64,000 nucleotides of DNA from Dactylosporangium aurantiacum (GCF_000716715.1 NZ_JNYJ01000071.1:10143-74142), one strand, 5' to 3'. Counted from the first letter of the stretch, positions 51,558-60,199 are shown. A program made the numbers and translations. The notes: generated by a model from the sequence alone, not told the origin.

Positions 51558-52888
51558 CGGCGCTGGCGATCGCCGCGGCCGGCGGCTGCGTGGTGTGGAG
51601 CATGCCGCGCTGGCTGCCGGCCGCGGTCGTCGCGCTGCGCGAGTGGATCTTCAGGCGGGTCAACGGGGTCGAGGGCATCCCGATCCCGGGCCCCCTGGTC
51701 GGCGCGGAGCACTTCGAGCGCGTCTACGCCGACCCGGCCGCCGACGGGCGCAGCCGCGGCGCGGGCCTGTCCGACCTGTTCTGGTACTGGCTCGCCCCCG
51801 GCCCGCAGATGCATCAGGAACATCTGGAACCGGGGGAGCGGTACCGCACCGTGGCGAAGACGACCCGGCAGGTGCTCGCCGTGCCCCGGGCCCGCTGCGA
51901 GGAGCTGGCGACCAGCGCCACCCGCCGCCGCCTCGACCGGCTGCCGGCCGGCCGGACCGTCCACACGCGACTGCGCGACCTGATGATGCCGGTCTGGGCC
52001 GAGGTGTACTTCGAGCTGGTCTTCGGTGAACCCTGCCCACCCGACGCCCGCGACCTGATCGTGGCGAACGCCGACGACGTCGTGACCGCGCTCAAGGGCA
52101 CGGGCCTGCGCCACATGGACCGCCGCGACCGGCTGACCCGCTACCTGCTCGGCCGCATCGGGCGCGGCACCTGCCCGGTCCTGCTGCCGCCGCCGTTCAC
52201 CGAGCAGGAGACCGCCTGGTACCTGCAGGGCGCGTTCTTCAACACCGCGGTGGTGCAGATGTCCGAGGCGATGGCGCACGTGCTGCTCAACGTGGCCACG
52301 CACGCCGGCGCGGTGCCCGACCCCGACGACGACGACGCGCTGGACCGGTGCGTCGACGAGACGCTGCGGGTGCACCCGCTGTTCGGGGTCGCGCACCGCA
52401 TCACCTCGGCGCCGATCGTCGTCGACGAGCGGGTCACCCTCCCGGCCGGGTCCGTCCTGCTGTTCAACTACCTCGCCTTCCAGCGCACCGGGCCGGCCGC
52501 GGACGACGCGTTCGACCCGGACCGCTGGCTGACGCTCGCCCGGCGGGACGCGCATTTCATCCCGTACGGCGTGGTGGCCAACCGGGCCTGCCCGGCCCGC
52601 GGGGCGGCCCCGGCGATGCTGCGCGCCGCCACCCGTGAGGTGCTGCGCCGCTACGCCCTGGCGTCCTCCGCCGCGCACACCCGCTCGCTGCCCAGCCGCG
52701 GACCCGCGTACCTGACACCGGCCGGGTCCGCCGGCCCCGGACGGCTGCGGCTGGCGGCCATGCGGCACCGCGACCGGTGGGCCGGGGTCCCACGCTCGCT
52801 GCGGCAGCTCGCGTTCGGCACCTGGATGGTCGTCGACGCCCGGCGCCAGCGCCTGTGCACCACCCACTTCGAGGAGGTCCGCCCGTGA
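51551..52888 (+). CDS. cytochrome P450 with N-terminal membrane segment
   Basis: 445 residues from ATG 51551. I-helix region NTAVVQMSEAM is unusual for lacking the classic AGxDT. ExxR is ETLRVHP, PERF-like FDPDRW, and the haem-ligand Cys lies in FIPYGVVANRACPARGAAP. An N-terminal hydrophobic stretch (about 1-30) is rare in bacterial P450s and suggests membrane attachment. A ~70-residue C-terminal extension follows the haem region. Redox partners are not encoded here. Possible role: hydroxylation or coupling in the product pathway. Confidence 0.82.
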   Translation: MLTALAIAAAGGCVVWSMPRWLPAAVVALREWIFRRVNGVEGIPIPGPLVGAEHFERVYADPAADGRSRGAGLSDLFWYWLAPGPQMHQEHLEPGERYRTVAKTTRQVLAVPRARCEELATSATRRRLDRLPAGRTVHTRLRDLMMPVWAEVYFELVFGEPCPPDARDLIVANADDVVTALKGTGLRHMDRRDRLTRYLLGRIGRGTCPVLLPPPFTEQETAWYLQGAFFNTAVVQMSEAMAHVLLNVATHAGAVPDPDDDDALDRCVDETLRVHPLFGVAHRITSAPIVVDERVTLPAGSVLLFNYLAFQRTGPAADDAFDPDRWLTLARRDAHFIPYGVVANRACPARGAAPAMLRAATREVLRRYALASSAAHTRSLPSRGPAYLTPAGSAGPGRLRLAAMRHRDRWAGVPRSLRQLAFGTWMVVDARRQRLCTTHFEEVRP

Positions 52889-54159
52889 CGCCCACCGAGC
52901 TCGCACCGAGGTTCTTCATCGCCGTCGCGGTGATCCTGCTGTTCTGCAAGGCCGTCGCCTGGCTGCTCGGCCGGGCCGGCCAGCCCGCCGTGGTGAGCGA
53001 GATGCTGGCCGGCGTGCTGCTCGGCCCGTCGCTGCTGGGCCTGCTGTTCCCCGGCGTGCAGCACGCGCTGTTCCCGGCCCCGCTGCTGCCGGTCCTGTAC
53101 GTGGTCGGGCAGGTCGGGCTCGTGCTGTTCATGTTCCAGGCCGGCTACGCGTTCACCGGGCACCGCACGACCCGGCTGGCGGGCACCGCCGGCGCGGTCT
53201 CCCTGGCCGGGGTGACGGCGCCGCTGCTGCTCGGCGCGCTGCTGGTGCTGCTCACCGCCGGGGTCGTGCCGGTACAGAAGGCGGGCGTCCCGCTCGGCGT
53301 CACCGCGGCCTTCGTCGGCGTCGCCCTCGCCATCACCGCGTTCCCGATGCTCGCCCGGATCATCACCGAGCGCGGCCACGCCGGCACCCGGCACGGCTCG
53401 CTCTCGCTGGCCAGCGGCGCGATCGACGACATGGCCGCGTGGATCATGCTCGCCGTGGTGCTCGCCGTCGCCACGGGCCGGCCCGGCCCGGCGATCGTCA
53501 CCGGCGGCGGCGCGGTCCTGTTCGCGCTGGTGCTGTGGTTCGCCGGCCGGCGGCTGACCGGCGCCCTGATGGGCGACGACCGCCTCGGCGACCGGGCGCG
53601 GCTGCTCGGCATGGTCGTGCTGCTGTTCCTGGTGGCCTGGTACACCGACGAGATCGGGCTCTACGCGGTCTTCGGCGCGTTCGCCGTCGGGGTGGTCACG
53701 CCGCACACCGCCCGCACCGACGAGGTCGTCGACACCCTCACCCCGGTGGCCGCCATCGTGTTCCTGCCGCTGTTCTTCACGTTCTCCGGCCTGCGCACCG
53801 AGTTCGGGCTGCTCGGCGACCCGGCCGTGCTGCTGTTCGCGCTCGCCTGCGTCGCGGTCGCCATCGCCGGCAAGTTCGGCGCCTGCTGGGCCGTGGCCCG
53901 GCTGCGCGGCGAGCCCAACGGTGTGGCGCTGCGCGTCGGCGCGCTGATGAACGCCCGGGGGCTGATGCAGCTCATCGCGCTCAACGTGGGCCTGGAGGCG
54001 GGCGTCGTCACCCCGGCCCTGTTCACCGTGCTGGTGCTGGTTGCCCTGGTCACCACCCTGATGACGACGCCGCTGCTGAGCTGGATCGAGCGCCGCGAGG
54101 CCAGGACGAGCCCGGCGCCCGCCGGCGCGGACCTGGTGGACTCCGTTTTTCGAAAGTGA
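52885..54159 (+). CDS. CPA2-type cation/proton antiporter
   Basis: 424 residues from GTG 52885 (GAGGAGG upstream, GTGA overlap with the P450 stop). About 12 membrane segments; Na/H exchanger features VVSEMLAGVLLGPSLLG, ASGAIDDMAAWIML (paired acids of the ion site) and FFTFSGLRTEFGLL. It exchanges Na+ or K+ for H+. As last gene of the ammonia-lyase operon it may export a charged product or balance ions during transport; antiporters of this family occur in several antibiotic clusters. Confidence 0.87.
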   Translation: MTPTELAPRFFIAVAVILLFCKAVAWLLGRAGQPAVVSEMLAGVLLGPSLLGLLFPGVQHALFPAPLLPVLYVVGQVGLVLFMFQAGYAFTGHRTTRLAGTAGAVSLAGVTAPLLLGALLVLLTAGVVPVQKAGVPLGVTAAFVGVALAITAFPMLARIITERGHAGTRHGSLSLASGAIDDMAAWIMLAVVLAVATGRPGPAIVTGGGAVLFALVLWFAGRRLTGALMGDDRLGDRARLLGMVVLLFLVAWYTDEIGLYAVFGAFAVGVVTPHTARTDEVVDTLTPVAAIVFLPLFFTFSGLRTEFGLLGDPAVLLFALACVAVAIAGKFGACWAVARLRGEPNGVALRVGALMNARGLMQLIALNVGLEAGVVTPALFTVLVLVALVTTLMTTPLLSWIERREARTSPAPAGADLVDSVFRK

Positions 54160-54204
54160 CGACGGCCATTCACGCACCCGCACCATATGTGAAAGTGTCG
54201 ATGG

Positions 54205-54867
54205 ATGCGCATGAACCGGCTCCTTCTGGTCGAGGATGACGCGGAGCTCGGCGAGCTGCTGACCGGGTCCCTGACCGACGAGGGCTACCACGTCGACCAC
54301 GCCCGCGACGGGCAGCGTGGACTGCATCTGGGGCTGACCCGGCCGTACGACGTGATGGTCATCGACCGGCTGCTGCCCGCCCTGGACGGCCTGGACCTGG
54401 TCGCCCGGCTGCGCTCGCGGGCGGTGCCGGCCCGGGCGCTGATGCTCACCGCGCTCGGCGCCGTGGGCGACCGGGTCGCCGGGCTCGACGCGGGCGCGGA
54501 CGACTACCTGGCCAAGCCGTTCGACCTGGTCGAGCTCAGCGCCCGGGTGCGGGCGCTGTGCCGGCGCGCACCGTCGCCGGGCGAGCTGCTGCCGATCGGC
54601 ACCGGCCGGCTCGACCTCGCCGCGCGTGACGTGGTCCTGGCCGACGGCACCCGGGTGGCCCTGTCGACCCGGGAGTTCGAGCTGCTGCGGGTGCTCGCCG
54701 CCCGCCCGACCGGCGTGCACTCCCGGGCCGAGCTGCGCCGGCGGGTCTTCGACGAGGCCGCCGCGTCGTCCATCGTGGACACCTATGTCTACTACCTGCG
54801 CCGAAAGCTCGGCCGTACGGTGATCCGCACCGTGCACGGCCTCGGGTACCGGCTGGGCGGCCTGTGA
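54205..54867 (+). CDS. OmpR family response regulator
   Basis: 220 residues from ATG 54205 (ATG 54211 also possible). Receiver domain with acidic pocket LLLVEDDAELGE, phospho-acceptor Asp in VMVIDRLLPALDG and the Lys in ADDYLAKPFDLVEL. Then a winged-helix OmpR DNA-binding domain ending VIRTVHGLGYRLGG. Pairs with the histidine kinase downstream (GTGA overlap). Targets unknown; the nearby antiporter and FAD monooxygenase genes are candidates. Confidence 0.9.
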   Translation: MRMNRLLLVEDDAELGELLTGSLTDEGYHVDHARDGQRGLHLGLTRPYDVMVIDRLLPALDGLDLVARLRSRAVPARALMLTALGAVGDRVAGLDAGADDYLAKPFDLVELSARVRALCRRAPSPGELLPIGTGRLDLAARDVVLADGTRVALSTREFELLRVLAARPTGVHSRAELRRRVFDEAAASSIVDTYVYYLRRKLGRTVIRTVHGLGYRLGGL

Positions 54868-56171
54868 CGAGCCCGGAGGTCGCGCTCGTGCGCCGGGCGC
54901 GGCTGCGGCTCGGCCTCGGCGCGGGACTGGCCATCACGGCGCTGCTGGCACTGGTCGGCGGGATCTCCTACGCCCTGCTGGTGCACAGCCAGGAGGAGCA
55001 GATCCGCCGGGAGCTGGCCTGGGGCGCGGCGAACGGCGCGGTGGCCGGGCCGCCCGCGTGCAGCTGGGTCCTCCGGCTCGACCACGGCGTCCTGGCCGCG
55101 GTGAACAACCCACCGCCGCCGGGCTTCCCGCTGCGCGACGCCGCCGACCGGGCGCTGGTCACCGGCGACGCGCAGGACGTCACGGTCGCCCGTAACGGCA
55201 CCGTCTACTACGTGCACACCGAACGCCGCGGCGACACGGTCACGCAGGTCGTGTTCGACGCCCGGTTCCAGATCTCCGACCGCCGGCACCTGCTGTGGGC
55301 CTTCACCCTGGCGGCCCTCGTCGGGCTCCTCGCCGCGGTCCTGACCGGCGTGCTGGTCGGCCGCCGCGCCGTCGCGCCGCTGATCGACGCGCTCGACCGG
55401 CAGCGCCGGTTCGTCGCCGACGCCAGCCACGAGCTGCGCACCCCGATCGCCCAGGTCCACACCCGCGCCCAGCTGCTGGCCCGCCGCGCCGCCACGCCGA
55501 CCGTTCCCGCCGCGGCGCCGGTGTCCGTGCCAGCGGCCGCCGGGGTGTGGGTGGCGGTCGACCAGCGCGAGCTGGAGCGGCTCGTGGACGGCACCCGGCG
55601 GCTCGGGGAGATCGTCGAGGAGCTGCTGCTGTCGGCCCGGCTCGGCGCCGAGCGGGCCGGTCAGCGGCCGGTCACCCCGGTCGACCTGGCGGCCCTCGCC
55701 GCCGACGCGGTCGCCGCGGAGACCAACCGCGCCGCCGAGCGCGGCCAGACCCTGTCGCTGACGGCCCCGAACCGTCCCGTGCCCGTGCCCGGCATCGAGT
55801 CGGCCCTGCGCCGCGTGCTCGGTGAGCTGCTCACCAACGCCCTCACCCACCTGCCGGACGGCGGCAGCGTCGGGGTGACCGTGCTCGACCCCGGCGGCGG
55901 CGTCGCCCAGATCGTGGTCGCCGACACCGGCGCCGGCTTCGACCCCGCCGACGCCGAACGCATCTTCGACCGCTTCCACCGCGGTGCGGGCGCGGGCGAG
56001 CGCCGGTACGGCCTGGGCCTCGCCCTGCTCCGCGAGGTGGTCACCAGCCACGGCGGCACCATCACCGCCGACGCCCGGCCGGGCGTCGGTGCCACCTTCA
56101 CCGTCCGCCTGCCGACCGCGTCCCCGAGTGCCGTGTCAACAAAGGTTGACGGAGGTGGTGTGTCAAGTTAG
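54864..56171 (+). CDS. sensor histidine kinase
   Basis: 435 residues from GTG 54864. Two membrane segments (about 15-40 and 145-170) flank a ~100-residue extracytoplasmic sensor. Then a HisKA domain with phospho-acceptor His in FVADASHELRTPIAQ, and a HATPase domain with GELLTNALTHLPDGG, VVADTGAGFDP and YGLGLALLREVV. The N-box Asn is present. The stop lies within the operator region of the next gene. It signals to the OmpR-type partner. Confidence 0.9.
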   Translation: MTSPEVALVRRARLRLGLGAGLAITALLALVGGISYALLVHSQEEQIRRELAWGAANGAVAGPPACSWVLRLDHGVLAAVNNPPPPGFPLRDAADRALVTGDAQDVTVARNGTVYYVHTERRGDTVTQVVFDARFQISDRRHLLWAFTLAALVGLLAAVLTGVLVGRRAVAPLIDALDRQRRFVADASHELRTPIAQVHTRAQLLARRAATPTVPAAAPVSVPAAAGVWVAVDQRELERLVDGTRRLGEIVEELLLSARLGAERAGQRPVTPVDLAALAADAVAAETNRAAERGQTLSLTAPNRPVPVPGIESALRRVLGELLTNALTHLPDGGSVGVTVLDPGGGVAQIVVADTGAGFDPADAERIFDRFHRGAGAGERRYGLGLALLREVVTSHGGTITADARPGVGATFTVRLPTASPSAVSTKVDGGGVSS

Positions 56172-56177
56172 GTTGAC
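56135..56177 (+). promoter_or_regulatory. promoter with two overlapping inverted-repeat operators
   Basis: GTCAAC-AAAG-GTTGAC (56135-56150, perfect) and GTCAAG-TTAG-GTTGAC (56162-56177, one mismatch), centres 27 bp apart. The first covers the -35 TTGACG (56146-56151) and the second the -10 TAGGTT (56169-56174); the spacer is 17 bp. The -10 ends 7 bases before ATG 56182, so the mRNA is leaderless. A repressor bound here would block the FAD monooxygenase gene. Confidence 0.75.
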
Positions 56178-56181
56178 AACC

Positions 56182-57372
56182 ATGGTCGCATCCATCCTCG
56201 ACGTGGTCGTCGTCGGCGCCGGGCCGACCGGTCTGCTGCTCGCCGGAGACCTCGCCGCCGCCGGCGTCCGGGCGGTCGTGCTCGACCGCGCCGCCGAGCC
56301 GGTCCAGACCCCCAAGGGCAACGGTGTCGTCGGCCGGGCCGTCCTGGAGCTGCGCCGCCGCAAGCTCCTGCGCGGCACCGGGCTGCGTGTGGTGCGGCCG
56401 CCGCGCTTCCGCTTCGGCCCGCTCACCCTCGAGCTCGGCCTGCTGCGCAGCCCGCTGCACGTGCTCCCGGTGCCGCAGCACCGGCTGGAGCACCTGCTGT
56501 CGCAGCGCGCGGTGGGCCTCGGCGCCACGGTCCTGCGCGGGCACGAGGTCACTGGGCTCGAGCAGGACGGCGACGGGGTCACCGTCCAGGCCACGGCCGG
56601 CGGCTCACCCGTGCGGCTGCGCGCCCGGTACCTCGTCGGCTGCGACGGCGCGCGCAGCTTCGTGCGCAAGCGCCTCGGCATCGGCTTCCCCGGCGTCACC
56701 AGCGCCGACATCTCCCGGCTGGCCCGGGTCACCATCCCGGCGGACGCCGTCACCCGCGCCGGCGACCGCGTCGAGCTGCGCGGCATCGGACCGCTGCCGA
56801 CGTTCCGGCCCAACCGGACCGCAGGCGGGTCGATCACCATCGCCCCCGTCGACGCCCTCGACCGTTCCGCCCCGAACGACCTGTACATCGTCAGCACGCA
56901 CGAACCGCGCGGCGACAGCGAGCCGACCGACGAGCTCGGCGACGAGGAGCTGCGGGCCAGCCTCCGCCGCGTCCTGGGGGCCGACCTGCCGTACACGACC
57001 TCCCACGCCGCGAGGAGCGTCGTCGCCAACAGCCGGCACGCGGAGCGGTACCGCGACGGCCGGATCTTCCTCGCCGGCGACGCCGCGCACATCTTCAGCG
57101 GCGGCGGCTCGGCCATCAACGCCGGCCTGCTCGACGCCGTCGCGCTCGGCGAGCACCTCACGGCGGTCCTGCGCGGCGGCGCGCCGCAGGCCCGGCTCGA
57201 CGCGTACCAGCAGCAGCGGCACCCGGCCGTGCTCCGCACGCTCGCGCTCACCCGCCTGCAGGTCGTCCTCGAGTCCGGCGACGAGACCGGCGACGCCCTG
57301 CGCGACGTGCTCGGCGAGCTGCTGCGCGACCGCGCCACCGCCCGCCGGATCGCCACCCTCATGGAGGGCTGA
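56182..57372 (+). CDS. FAD-dependent aromatic-type monooxygenase
   Basis: 396 residues from ATG 56182 (leaderless). PheA/TetX-type flavoprotein: VVVVGAGPTGLLLAGDLAAAG, the DG motif YLVGCDGARSFVRKRLG and the GD motif IFLAGDAAHIFSGGGSAINAGL. Such enzymes hydroxylate phenols, polyketides or drugs such as rifamycin and tetracycline. It has a tightly operator-controlled promoter and a convergent TetR gene, consistent with an inducible detoxification or tailoring enzyme. No other pathway genes adjoin it. Confidence 0.87.
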   Translation: MVASILDVVVVGAGPTGLLLAGDLAAAGVRAVVLDRAAEPVQTPKGNGVVGRAVLELRRRKLLRGTGLRVVRPPRFRFGPLTLELGLLRSPLHVLPVPQHRLEHLLSQRAVGLGATVLRGHEVTGLEQDGDGVTVQATAGGSPVRLRARYLVGCDGARSFVRKRLGIGFPGVTSADISRLARVTIPADAVTRAGDRVELRGIGPLPTFRPNRTAGGSITIAPVDALDRSAPNDLYIVSTHEPRGDSEPTDELGDEELRASLRRVLGADLPYTTSHAARSVVANSRHAERYRDGRIFLAGDAAHIFSGGGSAINAGLLDAVALGEHLTAVLRGGAPQARLDAYQQQRHPAVLRTLALTRLQVVLESGDETGDALRDVLGELLRDRATARRIATLMEG

Positions 57373-57408
57373 GCCGGCCGGCGGATCCGGTTGAGAACCC
57401 GGGTCCGT

Positions 57409-57984
57409 TCACTGGCGCGGCTGCGGTCGTATCGCGGCGATCGTGACCGTGACGAGCCGGTCGACCGCCGCCTCGGAGGGCAGGTCCGCCGCGGCGCCGA
57501 GCGCGTGCCGGCAGAACTGGGCGAGCTCGGCGGGATCCACGTCGGTGCGCGCGTCGCCGGCCGCGGCGCTGTCGGCGATGAGGTCGCGGATCAGCGCGAG
57601 CAGCTGCTGCTCGGCCTCGGCCAGGTGCGGGCCGCGGTGCAGCCCGGCGGCGAGGTCGGTGCCGTGGTGCCGGTGGCCGATCAGGGCGTACGTGCGCAAC
57701 ACCGCCGCCAGCTTGTCGAGGGGTTCCCCGGCCGCGTCGCGGGCCGCGGCGAGCTGCTGGACGTGCCCGCCGACCTGCCGCTCGTGCCAGGCGAGCAGCA
57801 CCGCCTGCACGTCGGGGAAGTACTTGTACAGCGTGGCCCGGCCGATCCCGGCGGCGGTGGCCAGCTGCGACATCGTCACCCCGGTCGGCCCGTGCTCGTG
57901 CACCAGCGCCGCCGCGGCGTCCAGCACCGCGTCCCGCACGGCATGGCGATGCTCGCTGATCGTGTCGTTCCACAACTTCGGCAC
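57409..57984 (-). CDS. TetR family regulator
   Basis: 191 residues from GTG 57982-57984, with GGGGAG directly before it. TetR helix-turn-helix (about 14-62: VTMSQLATAAGIGRATLYKYFPDVQA) and a helical ligand domain with a TetR_C-like HRGPHLAEAEQQLLALIRDLI. It is divergent from the small membrane-protein genes across a 31-bp palindrome and convergent with the FAD monooxygenase. The palindrome GACACTATG / CATAGTGTC is its likely operator; the GTCAAC-type sites at 56135-56177 differ in sequence and may belong to another repressor. Confidence 0.87.
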   Translation of the reverse strand: MPKLWNDTISEHRHAVRDAVLDAAAALVHEHGPTGVTMSQLATAAGIGRATLYKYFPDVQAVLLAWHERQVGGHVQQLAAARDAAGEPLDKLAAVLRTYALIGHRHHGTDLAAGLHRGPHLAEAEQQLLALIRDLIADSAAAGDARTDVDPAELAQFCRHALGAAADLPSEAAVDRLVTVTIAAIRPQPRQ

Positions 57985-58013
57985 CTCCCCACTGTACGTC
58001 CCGCCGCTACCGT

Positions 58014-58044
58014 GACACTATGAGTCGATCGTAGACATAGTGTC
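58014..58044. promoter_or_regulatory. TetR operator palindrome
   Basis: Perfect 9-bp arms GACACTATG (58014-58022) and CATAGTGTC (58036-58044) with a 13-bp spacer. The site lies between the TetR start (57984) and the small membrane-protein gene (58063), so it can repress both directions. Confidence 0.75.
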
Positions 58045-58062
58045 TTGAAAAAGGAGGGCGAG

Positions 58063-58221
58063 ATGCCGCGCTGGGTGAAGATCGTCGGTGCCGTGGCGGT
58101 CCTGTTCGTCGTGCTGCTGGTCGTCGCGCTGCTCGGCGGGCACGGCCCGGGACGGCACATGGGCGGGCACGGCGCCTCGGCGTCCACGACCGTGGACCGG
58201 GTCGCCGGGTGGCTGCGGTGA
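58063..58221 (+). CDS. small single-pass membrane protein (52 aa)
   Basis: ATG 58063 with AAGGAGGGCG just upstream, stop TGA 58219-58221. Residues 5-24 are a strongly hydrophobic helix (VKIVGAVAVLFVVLLVVALL). A His/Gly-rich stretch, GGHGPGRHMGGHGAS, follows and may bind metal. It overlaps the next gene by GTGA and sits right behind the TetR operator, so it is very probably translated. No family recognised. Confidence 0.75.
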   Translation: MPRWVKIVGAVAVLFVVLLVVALLGGHGPGRHMGGHGASASTTVDRVAGWLR

Positions 58222-58724
58222 GGATGGCGCCGCCGCTGCGCAGGGCGATGCTCACCGTGCACGTCACCGCGTCGGTCGGCTGGCTCGGCGCGGTCGCGGC
58301 GTCCCTCGCCCTGGCGCTCGCCGCGCTGACCTCGCCCGACGTGCAGGTGGTCCGGGCCGCGTACCTGGCGATGGACGTGCTCGGCCGGGTCGTGCTCGTG
58401 CCGGTCAGCGTCGCGTCGCTGCTGACCGGCGTGGTGCAGTCCCTGGGCACGGTGTGGGGTCTCGTGCGGCACTACTGGGTGCTGTTCAAGCTCCTGATCA
58501 ACGTGGTCGCCACCGTCGTGCTGCTGCTGTACACACAGACCCTCGGGCTGCTCGCCGACCGCGCCGCGGACCCCTCCTCGTCCCTGGCGCAGCTGCGCGA
58601 CCCGTCGCCGCTCGTCCATGCGGGCGCCGGTCTGCTGCTGCTCGTCGCCGCGACGGTGCTGTCGGTGTACAAGCCGCGCGGCGTCACCGGCCTCGGCGCG
58701 CGCCGCACGGCGGTGACCTCGTAG
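58218..58724 (+). CDS. four-helix membrane protein (DUF2269-like)
   Basis: 168 residues from GTG 58218 (GTG 58209 and ATG 58224 in frame). Four hydrophobic segments: MLTVHVTASVGWLGAVAASL, a second near VVLVPVSVASLLTG, a third near LLINVVATVVLLLY and a fourth near LLLLVAATVLSVY. The conserved HxxxSVGW-type start recalls DUF2269 proteins, which have no known function. Co-transcribed with the 52-residue His-rich protein under the TetR operator. Confidence 0.72.
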   Translation: MRMAPPLRRAMLTVHVTASVGWLGAVAASLALALAALTSPDVQVVRAAYLAMDVLGRVVLVPVSVASLLTGVVQSLGTVWGLVRHYWVLFKLLINVVATVVLLLYTQTLGLLADRAADPSSSLAQLRDPSPLVHAGAGLLLLVAATVLSVYKPRGVTGLGARRTAVTS

Positions 58725-58764
58725 CGCGGCGGCGCCGGGCACGCTCCGCCGTGGAAGTTTCGGG

Positions 58765-58788
58765 CCGGGCGCCGAGGTCAGCGCCCGG
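58765..58788 (+). terminator. hairpin after the membrane-protein operon
   Basis: CCGGGCGC / GCGCCCGG pair perfectly (8 bp, 8-base loop), and the stem can extend a few pairs with one bulge. It lies 41 bp past the stop at 58724 and before the expansin-like gene. Confidence 0.5.
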
Positions 58789-58840
58789 TCCCGGCGGCGG
58801 GCGTTGACGGCCGGTCACCGGCGGCGGAAGCGTTGCCGGC

Positions 58841-60199
58841 ATGAGGAAGAGGCTCGCCGTCCTGGGTGCCGCCGGTGCGTGCGCCGCCCTGCTCGTGGTG
58901 TACCTGCAGCAGCCCTCCGCCCAGGCGACCGTGCCCGCCCCGGCGACGCCGGTGACCGGCAACGCGACCTACTTCGACGGGCTCGGCTCCCCGTACGGCG
59001 GCTGCGGGCTGCCGCAGGCGGAGCTGGAGACGCAGGACTTCGTGGCCCTCAACGTCTTCGACACGCCGGGCGACGGCAGCTACTTCACCCGCCCGGTGCC
59101 GCCGGCGGACGCGGCCAAGATGGGCGTGTGGGACAACGGCCGCAACTGCGGGCGCTGGGTCCAGGTGAAGATCGCCGACTACTGCACCGGCACCAACGAC
59201 GGCGCCCTCGGCCAGCCGTTCTGCCGCAACGGTGCGTGGACCGCCGACGCGTACAACGGCGGCGTGCTCAACATGCTCGTCGCCGACAGCTGCGCCGACA
59301 CCAACGCCTGGTGCCGCGACGACCCGTACCACCTGGACCTGTCCAAGGCGTCGCTGAACCGCTTCGCCAAGAACGGCACCACGCTCGGCGACCTCTACCC
59401 GAACCACTGGAACAACCGGCACGTCGACTGGAACTTCATCCCCGCGCCCGGCTACTCCGGCGACATCCAGATCGGCTTCCTGGCCGGCGCCCAGCGCTGG
59501 TGGCCCGCGATCGCCGTGTCCCACCTGCCCAACGGCATCCACGGCGTGGAGTACTACGCCGACGGCGCCTGGCACGCCGCCCAGCCCAACCGCGACATGG
59601 GCCAGTCGTTCATCATCGGCGGCACCACGTCGGGCGCGACGCAGTTCCGGATCCGGGCCACGGACGCCGCGGACGCGCCGCTGTTCGGCGGCCGCGAGTA
59701 CAGCTTCGCGCTGCCGTCCACCTGCTCGACACAGTGCGGCCCGGCGTACACGAAGGCGACCTACACCACGACGGGCGGGTCGGCCTCACCGTCGTCGCCG
59801 TCGTCGCCCTCGGCGTCGGTGTCCGTGTCGCCGTCGCGGTCCGTCTCGCCGTCGGCCTCGCGGTCGCCGTCGCGGTCGCCCTCGTCGAGCGGCTCCACCG
59901 GCGGCTGCAGCGCGACCGTCGTCGTGACCGGCACGTGGGACGGCGGCTACCAGGCCGAGGTGACCGTCCGCAACACCGGCGCCACGGCGTCGGCCGGTTG
60001 GTCGACGTCGCTCACGTTCCCCGGCACGCAACGCATCGCCAGCTCCTGGAACGCGGTCACCACCCAGACCGGCGCCGAGGTGACCGCCACCAACCAGCCG
60101 TACAACGCGGTCATCCCACCCGCCGCCACCACCAGCTGGGGCATGGTCGTCAGCGGTCAGAACCAGCCGGTGACCGCCGTCAGCTGCACGCTCAGATAG
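58841..60199 (+). CDS. secreted expansin/DPBB-like protein with CBM2
   Basis: 452 residues. Signal peptide about 1-29, a six-cysteine double-psi beta-barrel domain (about 40-150: GNATYFDGLGSPYGGCGLPQ, KIADYCTG), an expansin-like second beta domain (to about 300), a Ser/Pro/Arg linker (about 310-350) and a CBM2 cellulose-binding domain (about 352-452, with CSATVVVTGTWDGGYQAEVT and a terminal Cys pair). Expansins loosen cellulose networks without hydrolysis; a GH45-like activity cannot be excluded. ATG 58841. A clear plant-polymer protein. Confidence 0.85.
   Translation: MRKRLAVLGAAGACAALLVVYLQQPSAQATVPAPATPVTGNATYFDGLGSPYGGCGLPQAELETQDFVALNVFDTPGDGSYFTRPVPPADAAKMGVWDNGRNCGRWVQVKIADYCTGTNDGALGQPFCRNGAWTADAYNGGVLNMLVADSCADTNAWCRDDPYHLDLSKASLNRFAKNGTTLGDLYPNHWNNRHVDWNFIPAPGYSGDIQIGFLAGAQRWWPAIAVSHLPNGIHGVEYYADGAWHAAQPNRDMGQSFIIGGTTSGATQFRIRATDAADAPLFGGREYSFALPSTCSTQCGPAYTKATYTTTGGSASPSSPSSPSASVSVSPSRSVSPSASRSPSRSPSSSGSTGGCSATVVVTGTWDGGYQAEVTVRNTGATASAGWSTSLTFPGTQRIASSWNAVTTQTGAEVTATNQPYNAVIPPAATTSWGMVVSGQNQPVTAVSCTLR

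Noticed and set aside
47984..52906. 1640-codon open frame on the minus strand
   Set aside because: Mirror frame of the lyase, flavoprotein, oxidase and P450 genes; it contains no motifs and has low-complexity Arg/Ser/Val composition.
57373..57408. Hairpin between the FAD monooxygenase and TetR genes
   Set aside because: The arms around 57380-57405 pair only with mismatches and a gap, too weak to list as a terminator.
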